A DNA stretch of 32,545 bases from an uncultured Clostridia bacterium (GTDB lineage Bacteria; Bacillota; Clostridia; Christensenellales; UBA1242). Below the pieces are notes generated by a model. It worked only from the letters and a program-made list of their open reading frames with translations, ran no database searches and was not told the DNA's origin. The stretch's first letter is position 1; each line of letters opens with the position of its first letter. This document shows, one piece after another, positions 1 through 6,948 of this stretch. The position numbers and the translations under genes were made by a program. The stretch is from positions 1 to 32,545 of the forward strand of contig CALWRL010000001.1 in NCBI GenBank assembly GCA_944383945.1. Reading direction: 5' to 3'.

Positions 1-139
1 AGAAGAAAAACCAAAAAAGAAATCTTCTAAAAAAGCTGTTAAAGAAGTTGAAGAAAACAAAACAGAAGAAGCTTCTGAAGAAGTGAAAGAAGAAAAACCA
101 AAAAAAGCTTCTAAAAAAGCTAAAACAGAGGAGGAATAA
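1..139 (+). CDS. rpsB: 30S ribosomal protein uS2, 3' end only
   Basis: An open frame enters at the window edge (complete codons from base 2) and stops at TAA 137-139. Only 45 residues of a Lys/Glu/Ala-rich tail are visible, holding two imperfect copies of a block that starts EEKPKK and ends SKKA. No folded domain can be seen, so the name rests on position: rpsB directly precedes tsf in nearly all bacteria. If correct, this uS2 has a long charged C-terminal extension that the B. subtilis and E. coli proteins lack. The last sense codons (GAGGAGG, 128-134) also form the Shine-Dalgarno of tsf, so the two genes are probably translationally coupled. Alternative: another basic protein with a low-complexity tail. 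Confidence 0.7.
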   Translation, partial: EEKPKKKSSKKAVKEVEENKTEEASEEVKEEKPKKASKKAKTEEE

Positions 140-140
140 C

Positions 141-785
141 ATGTTTACAGCTCAAGATGTTTCCAAATTGCGCGCAACAACAGGCGCTGGAATGATGGAT
201 TGCAAAAAAGCATTAACTGAAACAAACGGAAATTTTGATGAAGCTATCAAATATCTTCGTGAAAAAGGAATTGCTGCAGCTGCAAAAAAAGCAGATAGAA
301 TTGCTGCAGAAGGCGCTGTTGGTTCTTACATTCACATGGGTGGAAAAATTGGTGTTTTAGTAGAAGTTAACTGCGAAACAGATTTCGTTGCAAAAAGCGA
401 TGCTTTCCAAAACTTAGTTAAAGACATTGCAATGCAAATTGCAGCTGCAAAACCACTTTATGTTAACGAATCAGAAGTTCCTACCGAAGCTTTAGAAGCT
501 GAAAAAGAAATTTTAAAAGCTCAAGCTCTTAACGAAGGAAAACCAGAAGCTGTTGTTGAAAAGATGGTTGAAGGAAGAATTAAGAAATATTACAAAGATG
601 TTTGCTTAATGGATCAAGACTTTGTTAAAGACAGTAGCAAAACAATAACACAAGTTGTTAACGAAGCAGTTTTAGCAATTGGTGAAAAAATTTCTATTAG
701 AAGATTTGTTCGTTACGAAATGGGCGAAGGTCTTGAAAAAAGAGTTGACAACTTAGCAGAAGAAGTTGCAAAAATGAGCAAATAA
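141..785 (+). CDS. tsf: Elongation factor Ts
   Basis: EF-Ts is the guanine-nucleotide exchange factor that recycles EF-Tu-GDP to EF-Tu-GTP in the cytoplasm. The 214-residue product has the N-terminal UBA-like domain with LRATTGAGMMDCKKAL at residues 10-25, followed by the core with the family signature around VEVNCETDFVAKSDAF (residues 74-89) and the C-terminal ISIRRFVRYE stretch. The length suits the short EF-Ts of Clostridia (B. subtilis has about 290). The ATG start follows the strong GAGGAGG site at the end of the preceding frame by six bases. The gene ends just before a rho-independent terminator, so rpsB-tsf is a closed transcription unit at this end. Confidence 0.97.
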   Translation: MFTAQDVSKLRATTGAGMMDCKKALTETNGNFDEAIKYLREKGIAAAAKKADRIAAEGAVGSYIHMGGKIGVLVEVNCETDFVAKSDAFQNLVKDIAMQIAAAKPLYVNESEVPTEALEAEKEILKAQALNEGKPEAVVEKMVEGRIKKYYKDVCLMDQDFVKDSSKTITQVVNEAVLAIGEKISIRRFVRYEMGEGLEKRVDNLAEEVAKMSK

Positions 786-815
786 AAAAGGCTTGGCTTA
801 ATGCCAAGTTTTTTT
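785..815 (+). terminator. Rho-independent terminator of rpsB-tsf
   Basis: Stem CTTGGC (792-797) pairs with GCCAAG (803-808) across a TTAAT loop. An A-run precedes it and seven Ts follow. Confidence 0.9.
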
Positions 816-843
816 ATTTCATATTTTTTAAAAAACTTTTTTA

Positions 844-879
844 TTGATTTTTCTTGCTAGTTTTGATATTATATCTCCG
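844..879 (+). promoter_or_regulatory. Sigma-A-type promoter of walJ, +1 at the GTG start
   Basis: The -35 is TTGATT (844-849), the spacer 17 bases and the -10 TATTAT (867-872). Six bases later is the GTG start at 879, which is the expected +1. No Shine-Dalgarno precedes the GTG, so the mRNA is predicted to be leaderless. Confidence 0.65.
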
Positions 880-1667
880 TGAAAATTGTTAATTTATCAT
901 CTGGAAGCGAAGGGAATTTGACATATATTGAAACTAGCGAAGCTAAAATTTTAGTTGACGCCGGTTTGTCATGCAAAGAAATAGAATTAAGGCTTTCTCT
1001 TCTTGGAGTTTCTGGGGAAGAAATTGACGCAATTATTGTTTCTCATGAACACAGCGACCACACTAAAGGTATTGATGTTTTCTGTTCAAAACACAACACA
1101 AAAATATATGCTCATATTGATGAATGGCCAGCGCTAAATAAAAAATTGTTTAAAGTTAACCCTCTCCAAAAATATTCCTTTACAGCTGCTCCATTTAATA
1201 TAAAAGACATTACCGTTACCGCTTTTAAAGTTCCTCACGACTCTGTTTGTTGCGTTGGATTTACCATTGAAAACAACTATAAGAAAATTTCTATTTGTAC
1301 GGATTTAGGCACCATTTCTGATAACATTTTACAAAATATTTATGGGAGTCAGTTGGTTTTTTTAGAAGCAAACCATGATGTTCAAATGTTGAAAAACAAC
1401 ATACGCTACTGCGCTAGTTTAAAACAAAGAATTCTTTCTTCTAGGGGGCACCTATCAAACTTGGATTCCGCAAAAGCTATTCAACAACTTGTAAAAAATG
1501 GAACAAAGCGTGTTGTTTTATCTCACCTTTCGAAAGAAAATAATAATGCAACTTTGGCATATGAAACAGTTAAAACAATTTTAACTAACAACGGAATTGT
1601 TGTTGGCGAAGATGTTGAAATTGATGTTGCTTCAACAATGCCCAGCAAAATTTATAAACTCTCTTAA
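879..1667 (+). CDS. walJ: WalJ/YycJ-type metallo-beta-lactamase-fold hydrolase
   Basis: A cytoplasmic MBL-fold protein of the YycJ/WalJ family, thought to be a metal-dependent (probably nucleic-acid-acting) phosphodiesterase; in Bacilli it is encoded with the WalKR operon. The metal-binding HEHSDH is at residues 56-61, with further ligands expected at the His of VPHDS, the Asp of CTDLG and the His of VLSHLS. The length of 262 residues is normal. The start is a GTG without a ribosome-binding site, directly downstream of a good promoter. The N-terminal sequence (MKIVNLSSGSEGN) matches the usual family start, so an upstream start is unlikely. The gene is not linked to walKR here. It ends inside a terminator shared with the convergent Spo0A-like gene. 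Confidence 0.88.
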   Translation: MKIVNLSSGSEGNLTYIETSEAKILVDAGLSCKEIELRLSLLGVSGEEIDAIIVSHEHSDHTKGIDVFCSKHNTKIYAHIDEWPALNKKLFKVNPLQKYSFTAAPFNIKDITVTAFKVPHDSVCCVGFTIENNYKKISICTDLGTISDNILQNIYGSQLVFLEANHDVQMLKNNIRYCASLKQRILSSRGHLSNLDSAKAIQQLVKNGTKRVVLSHLSKENNNATLAYETVKTILTNNGIVVGEDVEIDVASTMPSKIYKLS

Positions 1668-1686
1668 TTTTTTAAGAGAGTTTTTT
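1656..1686. terminator. Bidirectional terminator between walJ and the Spo0A-like gene
   Basis: The arms AAACTCTCTTAA (1656-1667) and TTAAGAGAGTTT (1672-1683) form a 12-bp stem flanked by T-runs. The walJ stop codon lies within the left arm, and the last bases of the convergent gene touch the right arm. Confidence 0.88.
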
Positions 1687-2410
1687 AACTAACTTTATCC
1701 ACAAGCCATGTTATAAATTGTTTGTTACTTGGAACTGGCCCAGCGTTAAACAATGTTCCCCTTCCACTTATTTCATCAAACAACATTTTGTTTTTACTTC
1801 TTTGTGATGCAACTGTTATAGCGTTTCGTATATTCCTTTCAATGTTATTAACAGGTGTATTATATTTAATTGCAATTTTAGGATATAACTTTTTGTTAAA
1901 AGATTGTAAAAGCCTTTTGTCTTGAATTATGTTTATAACAAGATCTCTAATATACTCATATCCTAAATATTTTGTTGTTAAGCCTAAATCTGAAAGAATT
2001 TTTGTTGTTTTATTTTTTATTTCTTCAATTTTTTCTGGGGTTATTTTTTTTGCTTCTTTTTCTTTTGTTAAAGCCAAAATATTTATAACATCATTGGCAA
2101 AATTATTTTTGTTAAAAACAAAAATGTTTTCATCTTTATATTCAAATTTTTCTGGCTCCAACGAAAGCGCAACAATTTTAGGCAATGGAAAAATTTTTGT
2201 TTCTTTAAATTGTTTGTATATTTCAATTGGAAAACAATTTGTTTCTAAATCATAAAATATAATTTCTGGATTAAGATTAATAACATTATTTAATAATTCA
2301 GGAAATGTTAAGCAATAAACTAAGTTAACCTTTTGATCTCTGCAGATGTATCTTAATGCTTCACCTAATGAATAATCTTTTTTTGAAAATAAAATTGCGC
2401 TTTTACACAT
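1685..2410 (-). CDS. Spo0A-family DNA-binding protein with degenerate receiver
   Basis: A 241-residue protein whose second half (about 136-241) is clearly a Spo0A C-terminal DNA-binding domain: LGYEYIRD, LYPKIAIKYNT and the recognition helix NIERNIRNA. Glu191, Arg192 and Arg195 align with the base- and backbone-contacting Glu213, Arg214 and Arg217 of B. subtilis Spo0A, so the same 0A-box target is expected. The first 110 residues have receiver-like topology. Asp54 sits where the phosphoacceptor should be and Lys101 near the conserved Lys, but the acidic pair after strand 1 is missing (the segment reads ILFSKKDYS), so Mg2+ binding and phosphorylation are doubtful. AAGGAG lies 6 bases before the ATG. 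An orphan gene divergent from holB-yaaT. Either the lineage's true Spo0A, altered, or a second Spo0A-like regulator. Confidence 0.85.
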   Translation of the reverse strand: MCKSAILFSKKDYSLGEALRYICRDQKVNLVYCLTFPELLNNVINLNPEIIFYDLETNCFPIEIYKQFKETKIFPLPKIVALSLEPEKFEYKDENIFVFNKNNFANDVINILALTKEKEAKKITPEKIEEIKNKTTKILSDLGLTTKYLGYEYIRDLVINIIQDKRLLQSFNKKLYPKIAIKYNTPVNNIERNIRNAITVASQRSKNKMLFDEISGRGTLFNAGPVPSNKQFITWLVDKVS

Positions 2411-2432
2411 GTTTTTCTCCTTTGTGACGATA

Positions 2433-2467
2433 CATGCTTATTGTATAACATTTTTTTTAAAAAACAA
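2433..2467 (-). promoter_or_regulatory. Predicted promoter of the Spo0A-like gene
   Basis: On the minus strand the -35 is TTGTTT (2467-2462), the spacer 16 bases and the -10 TACAAT (2445-2440). The expected +1 is near 2433, giving a 22-23-base leader that carries AAGGAG. Confidence 0.5.
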
Positions 2468-2542
2468 ATAATTTTGTAAAAAAATAGCAATTATTTTTGT
2501 AAAATATTATTATTTTTTTACAAATCGCCTCTTTTTTGTTGG

Positions 2543-2555
2543 TTTTTGTCGAATT
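2543..2555 (+). promoter_or_regulatory. Candidate 0A box (Spo0A-binding site)
   Basis: TTTTTGTCGAATT contains the full 0A core TGTCGAA (2547-2553) with the preferred T-run in front. It lies between the divergent Spo0A-like gene and the holB operon, 42 bases before the holB -35 and about 75 bases before the -35 of the Spo0A-like gene. It could serve autoregulation, the operon, or both. Confidence 0.55.
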
Positions 2556-2594
2556 TTTTATTCTTTATAAGCTTTTACCCTTTTATAAATAGTT

Positions 2595-2629
2595 TTGAAA
2601 ATGCACTTTTGTGTGTTAAAATTAATTTG
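2595..2629 (+). promoter_or_regulatory. Sigma-A-type promoter of holB operon, +1 at the GTG start
   Basis: The -35 is TTGAAA (2595-2600), the spacer 16 bases and the -10 TAAAAT (2617-2622). Six bases then separate it from the GTG start at 2629. There is no Shine-Dalgarno, so the transcript is predicted to start with its initiation codon. Confidence 0.65.
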
Positions 2630-3564
2630 TGTTAGAAGGTATATTATCTAAAAATTTATTGTCTTCTTTAAGTCAAAATTTTGACAAGCTTTCTCATGCC
2701 TACCTTTTTGTTTCACCAGATGAAGTTTACAACTTTATGTATGCTAAATACTTATCTTTAATTTTACTGTGTGAAAAGAAAACAGGTTGCCAAGAATGTT
2801 CTAATTGCATGAAGGTTTTAGCAAAAACAAATTCCGATTTAAACATTTACCCCAACGGAAAATCGGTTTTGGTTGAAGATATTGAATCAATTATTGAAAA
2901 ATCCCAAGAAAAGCCAATGTTTGGAGACAAAAAAATTTTTATTGTTAAATCAATAGATAATGCAACTTTTCAAGCGCAAAATAAATTGTTAAAAACTTTG
3001 GAAGAGCCTCCAAAAAATGTTATTTTTTTGTTAACAGCAACTAATGAAAACAAAATTTTGCCAACTATTATTTCACGCGTTAGAAAAGAATATTTGCAAA
3101 AATTAGATAAAACTTTAATTGAACAGTTAATAACAAATCCGCCAGAAATTTTTAAAGATGTTATTCCTGCAAACAGAAAGTACATTCCAAATGAACTTAA
3201 GCAAGCAGTAAATTCGGGAGATGGATACCCTGGCAAAACATTAGAATTTTTAAATTCTTCAACTTTTTTAACCATGTTTTCAACAGCTCAAGATATTGCA
3301 ACAAAGTTTATGCTTAGCAAAGAACTTTCTTCTTATAGTGAAAAAGTTGTTAAGTTTAAAGATGAAATAAAATTGTTTTTATCTTTATTGCAAAATGTTT
3401 TTGAGGAGCTTTTAAAAACTAGCAACAACAAAGAAGGATATTGCCACATTATTTTACAAATAAACAAATCTAATTTAGAACTAGACAGAAATGTTAACAT
3501 CAACTTGATTATTGACAATCTTCTTATGAAGATATTGGAAATTAAATATAATTACAAAATTTAG
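2629..3564 (+). CDS. holB: DNA polymerase III delta' subunit
   Basis: The clamp-loader delta' subunit, part of the complex that loads the sliding clamp on primed DNA. Residues 18-31 (FDKLSHAYLFVSPD) match the family N-terminus. Cys48, Cys54, Cys57 and Cys60 form the zinc-binding module, and LLKTLEEPP with NVIFLLTAT marks the AAA+ core. There is no Walker A motif, as expected for delta'. The canonical SRC sensor-1 motif reads SRV (TIISRVRKEY), so its Cys is replaced. The start is GTG at the predicted transcription start. First gene of holB-yaaT-trmN6-rsmI, the order seen near tmk in Bacillota, but with yabA missing and tmk not adjacent. Confidence 0.9.
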   Translation: MLEGILSKNLLSSLSQNFDKLSHAYLFVSPDEVYNFMYAKYLSLILLCEKKTGCQECSNCMKVLAKTNSDLNIYPNGKSVLVEDIESIIEKSQEKPMFGDKKIFIVKSIDNATFQAQNKLLKTLEEPPKNVIFLLTATNENKILPTIISRVRKEYLQKLDKTLIEQLITNPPEIFKDVIPANRKYIPNELKQAVNSGDGYPGKTLEFLNSSTFLTMFSTAQDIATKFMLSKELSSYSEKVVKFKDEIKLFLSLLQNVFEELLKTSNNKEGYCHIILQINKSNLELDRNVNINLIIDNLLMKILEIKYNYKI

Positions 3565-3571
3565 GAGAAAT

Positions 3572-4402
3572 ATGAACACATCATTAATTACTTTTTCAAA
3601 CAGCCCTGTTTTATACCCTATTGAAGTTCCAGAACTTTTTCCTTTTGGAACATATTTAGTTGTTGAAACGCAAAAAGGCTTGGAGCTTGCAAAGGTTGTT
3701 AAAGAAAAATACGAAAACGAAAAAACTTTGGTTGCAGATGAAAACGAAAACACTGAAGAAATAAAATTTGTTAAAGTTGCAACCACAAAAGAAATTGAAG
3801 CAGAAAAAGAAAATTTAAAGATTGAACAAAACATCAAAGAAAAAACTCGCGAAATTGCAAATAAGTTATCTCTTGAAATGAAAATTAGCGGGGTTAAATT
3901 GACATTGGACAAAAGCAAAGCTTCTATCTATTTTACTTCCGAAAATAGGGTTGATTTTAGAGAATTAGTTAAAGAGCTTGCTTCAACATTTAAAACGAGA
4001 ATAGAACTAAGACAAATTGGCTCACGAGATGAAACAAGGCTTATGGGCGGTTTTGGAATTTGCGGAAAAGAATGTTGTTGCAAACAATTTCTTTCAGATT
4101 TTGAACATGTTTCTGTTAAAATGGCGAAAAATCAAAACCTTTCAATTAATCCAACAAAAATTAGCGGAATTTGTGGAAGATTACTTTGCTGCTTAGAATA
4201 CGAAAACGAACATTATGCTGAAACAAACAAGTTAATGCCAAAAGTTGGTAGTCAAGTTGAAACTCCTTCGGGATTGGGAAAAGTTGTTTATAACGATCTT
4301 TTAAAAAGAATTGTTCAAGTTAAAATTGGAGATGAAAATTCTTTCGAAATTAAAAATTTCGACCTTTCCGAAATTAAACAAAACAACAAGGATAAAAAAT
4401 GA
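3572..4402 (+). CDS. ricT: PSP1-domain protein YaaT/RicT
   Basis: YaaT/RicT of B. subtilis works with RicA and RicF in an Fe-S-containing complex that affects RNase Y-dependent mRNA processing and entry into sporulation, competence and biofilm formation. The 276-residue protein has the PSP1 domain and both cysteine clusters: GICGKECCC (Cys164 and Cys168-170) and GICGRLLCC (Cys201, Cys206, Cys207), which are the probable Fe-S ligands. NLSINPTKISG between them is typical. The ATG follows AGGAG by five bases. The stop TGA overlaps the next ATG (ATGA, 4399-4402), indicating translational coupling. Partner genes ricA and ricF are not in the window. Confidence 0.93.
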   Translation: MNTSLITFSNSPVLYPIEVPELFPFGTYLVVETQKGLELAKVVKEKYENEKTLVADENENTEEIKFVKVATTKEIEAEKENLKIEQNIKEKTREIANKLSLEMKISGVKLTLDKSKASIYFTSENRVDFRELVKELASTFKTRIELRQIGSRDETRLMGGFGICGKECCCKQFLSDFEHVSVKMAKNQNLSINPTKISGICGRLLCCLEYENEHYAETNKLMPKVGSQVETPSGLGKVVYNDLLKRIVQVKIGDENSFEIKNFDLSEIKQNNKDKK

Positions 4403-5139
4403 TACTTAACAAAACAGAAAGAATTGAAGACCTTCAATTAGATGGTTTAAAAATAATTCAAGATGGTGAAAAATATTGTTTTACCAGCGATTCGGCAATT
4501 TTGTCTAGTTTTGTTTCTGCAAAGAAAAACGATGTTTGTTTGGAAATTGGTTGCGGAAATGGAGTTATATCAATTTTGGTTGCACACAAATGCAAGCCAA
4601 AAGAAATTGTTGCTTTTGAAATTCAAAAAGAATCTAGTGAACTTGCAAAAAGAAATGTTGAATTAAACAATCTTGAAGATAAAATAAAAATCATTAATTC
4701 TCCTATTCAAGAATTTAAAAAATACGGTTATGGAGAAAATTTTGATGTTGTTTTTTCAAATCCCCCTTACATTAAAGTTCACGAAAAAAGTTTGATAAAT
4801 GAAAATGAAGTTTGCGCTATTTCTCGTCACGAAATTAAATTAACTTTAACCGATCTTGTTTCTTGCGCATCTAAACTTTTAAAGTTTAAAGGGCGTTTTT
4901 ATATGGTTCACAAAGCAGAAAGATTAGCAGAAATTTTTTGTGAATTAAAAAAAGTTAATTTAGAGCCAAAAAAACTTTTGTTTGTTTCTCCAAGTGAAAA
5001 CAAAAGTCCAAACATAGTTTTAATTGAAACTGTTAAAGGCGGAAAACAAGGAATTTTGGTTTTTCCAACTTTAATTGCAAACGACAAAGACGGCTCTTAT
5101 ATTTACACTATAAAAAAATTATTGGGAGGTTTAAATTGA
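4399..5139 (+). CDS. trmN6: tRNA1(Val) (adenine-N6)-methyltransferase family (YabB/YfiC)
   Basis: A class I SAM-dependent methyltransferase. The SAM-binding motif I is CLEIGCGNGVISIL (residues 47-60), and the catalytic amino-methylating motif IV is NPPY (121-124), with FDVVFS in front. The N-terminal RIEDLQLDGLKIIQ matches the YabB/TrmN6 family, which modifies tRNA (A37 of tRNA-Val in E. coli). Its place between yaaT and rsmI equals that of yabB in B. subtilis; the substrate is inferred from the family. The start overlaps the yaaT stop by four bases. The stop TGA overlaps the TTG start of rsmI. Confidence 0.9.
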   Translation: MILNKTERIEDLQLDGLKIIQDGEKYCFTSDSAILSSFVSAKKNDVCLEIGCGNGVISILVAHKCKPKEIVAFEIQKESSELAKRNVELNNLEDKIKIINSPIQEFKKYGYGENFDVVFSNPPYIKVHEKSLINENEVCAISRHEIKLTLTDLVSCASKLLKFKGRFYMVHKAERLAEIFCELKKVNLEPKKLLFVSPSENKSPNIVLIETVKGGKQGILVFPTLIANDKDGSYIYTIKKLLGGLN

Positions 5140-5942
5140 TTTATTTTGTTGCAACTCCAATTGGAAACTTAAAAGACATTACTTATCGCGCGGTTGAGGT
5201 TTTAGAAACAGTTGATGTTATTGCTTGCGAAGACACAAGAACTTCAAAAATTCTTTTAAACCACTACAACATAAAAGATAAAATGTTAATTTCTTATCAC
5301 AAATTTAATGAAGAAGAATGTTCAGAAAAAATAATTGATTTGGCAATTTCTGGAAAAAATATTGCAATAATATCTGATGCTGGAATGCCGGGAATTTCCG
5401 ACCCTGGAAATATTTTGGCAAAAAAATTATGCGAAAAGCAAATTGAGTATACTGTTATTCCAGGCGCTAGCGCATTGATTTGTTCGCTGGTTTTAAGCGG
5501 TTTTGATTCTCGCAGCTTTTATTTTGCTGGTTTTTTGCCAGAAAAAAACATGGATAAGAACAAAGTTATTTCCCAAATAATAACTCTAAACTCAACTTTA
5601 ATTTTTTATGTTTCCTCCCACAATTTAAAAAAAGATATTGATTTTTTATATAAAAGTTTAGGAGACAGAAAGGCTTGTTTAACAAAAGAACTAACAAAAC
5701 TTCATGAGCAAAAAGTTTTTTTCAATCTTTCATCTTTGCCTGATATTGATGAAAGGGGCGAATTTGTTTTAATTGTTGAAGGAGCAATAAATTCCCTTGA
5801 AGATTTTGCGAATAAAAGCATTGTTGACCATGTTAAATTTTATATAAATTTGGGAATGACAAAAAACGAGGCAATAAAAAAAGTTGCAAAAGAAAGAAAT
5901 GTTAATAAAAACGAAGTCTATAAAGAAGTTTTAAATATATAA
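5136..5942 (+). CDS. rsmI: 16S rRNA (cytidine-2'-O)-methyltransferase
   Basis: RsmI methylates the 2'-OH of C1402 of 16S rRNA in the decoding centre. The tetrapyrrole-methylase fold is shown by the start MIYFVATPIGNLKDIT, by CEDTRTSKILL (residues 31-41), by ISDAGMPGISDPG and by VIPGASA. Length 268 is normal. The TTG start is supported by GGGAGGT (5124-5130), six bases upstream, and by overlap with the previous stop (TTGA). Last gene of the holB operon. A hairpin with a T-run follows, reaching into murB. Confidence 0.95.
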   Translation: MIYFVATPIGNLKDITYRAVEVLETVDVIACEDTRTSKILLNHYNIKDKMLISYHKFNEEECSEKIIDLAISGKNIAIISDAGMPGISDPGNILAKKLCEKQIEYTVIPGASALICSLVLSGFDSRSFYFAGFLPEKNMDKNKVISQIITLNSTLIFYVSSHNLKKDIDFLYKSLGDRKACLTKELTKLHEQKVFFNLSSLPDIDERGEFVLIVEGAINSLEDFANKSIVDHVKFYINLGMTKNEAIKKVAKERNVNKNEVYKEVLNI

Positions 5943-5954
5943 CTATTATTAAAG

Positions 5955-5993
5955 AAAGTTCATATACATTAACATGAAATATGAACTTTTTTT
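5955..5993 (+). terminator. Terminator-like hairpin overlapping the murB start
   Basis: AAAGTTCATAT (5955-5965) pairs with ATATGAACTTT (5979-5989), followed by a T-run to 5993. The murB ATG (5974) lies in the 13-base loop and the right arm is murB codons 2-6. It resembles an intrinsic terminator of rsmI, or an attenuator that also hides the murB start. Confidence 0.6.
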
Positions 5994-6948
5994 AAAAAAT
6001 TTAAAAAAAATTGATGCAAAAGTTTTTTACGATTATGACATTAAAAATTTAACTTCTTTTAAAATTGGTGGCAAAGCAAAATATTTTGTTATAGTTAAAA
6101 ACACAAAAACCCTTATTAACCTTTTAAAACATTGCAAAAAATATTTTATTTTAGGCGGCGGAACAAATGTTCTTTTTTCCGACAAAAACTACAATGGAAC
6201 AATTATCAAACTTGAAGGAAAATTTAAAAAAATAAAAGTAACTAAAAATCACATTACCTGTGGTTCTGGAGCAAGTTTATTTGAAATAAACAAAATTGCC
6301 AAAAAAAACAGCCTTAGCGGAATTGAATTTAGTTATGGAATTCCCGGAACAATCGGAGGAGCAATTTTTGGCAACGCAGGAGCATTTGATGATGAAATTT
6401 TAAATTATGTTACAGAAGTTAAGATACTTAAAAATAATAAGGTTTTTTGGACCAAAAACTTCTCTCATTCATATAGAAAAAGTTGCTTTCAAGATGACAA
6501 CTCGATTATTTTATCTGCTAAAATAATGCTTAACTATGGAAATAAAAATGAAATTGATGCTTTGCAAAAAGCAAACCTATTAAAAAGAATAAACTCTCAA
6601 CCTTATGGCAAGCCTTGTGCAGGAAGTGTGTTTAAAAGAGAAATAAATGATGGAAAAATTATTTTTCCCGCTAAAATTATTGACACATTAGGGTTAAAAG
6701 GTGTTACAATAGGAGGAGCGATGATCAGCACAAAACATGCTGGATTTATTGTTAATGAAAACAACGCTAAATTTAAAGATGTTATTAAGCTTATAAAACA
6801 TGTTAAAAAAATTGTTTATAAAAACTACAATTTAAAACTAAAAGAAGAAATAATAATTGTTGGAGGAAAAGCAAATGCTTATTTTGGGAGATTTCCACAC
6901 CCATTCAAAATATTCAAAACGAAACCACGGCAAAGGAACAATTCTTGA
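5974..6948 (+). CDS. murB: UDP-N-acetylenolpyruvoylglucosamine reductase
   Basis: MurB is the FAD enzyme that reduces UDP-GlcNAc-enolpyruvate to UDP-MurNAc in peptidoglycan synthesis. FAD-binding motifs are TSFKIGG (27-33), GGGTNVLFSD (61-70) and GIPGTIGGAIFGNAGAF (122-138). The catalytic region shows SYRKSCF (166-172), the proton-donor Ser in CAGSVFK (215-221) and a C-terminal Glu in LKEEIIIVG. The pattern is that of type II MurB. The normal end is near residue 298, but the frame runs about 26 residues further (NAYFG to RNNS), over the start of the next gene by 74 bases. The ATG has no clear Shine-Dalgarno and lies in a hairpin loop, but the protein N-terminus looks right. Confidence 0.93.
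   Translation: MKYELFLKNLKKIDAKVFYDYDIKNLTSFKIGGKAKYFVIVKNTKTLINLLKHCKKYFILGGGTNVLFSDKNYNGTIIKLEGKFKKIKVTKNHITCGSGASLFEINKIAKKNSLSGIEFSYGIPGTIGGAIFGNAGAFDDEILNYVTEVKILKNNKVFWTKNFSHSYRKSCFQDDNSIILSAKIMLNYGNKNEIDALQKANLLKRINSQPYGKPCAGSVFKREINDGKIIFPAKIIDTLGLKGVTIGGAMISTKHAGFIVNENNAKFKDVIKLIKHVKKIVYKNYNLKLKEEIIIVGGKANAYFGRFPHPFKIFKTKPRQRNNS

Noticed and set aside
2470..2540. A/T-rich repeats with TTTTGTAAAA between the divergent genes, as a CRISPR or tandem array
   Set aside because: The copies are short and irregular, and fit ordinary low-complexity promoter DNA; no fixed repeat and spacer pattern.
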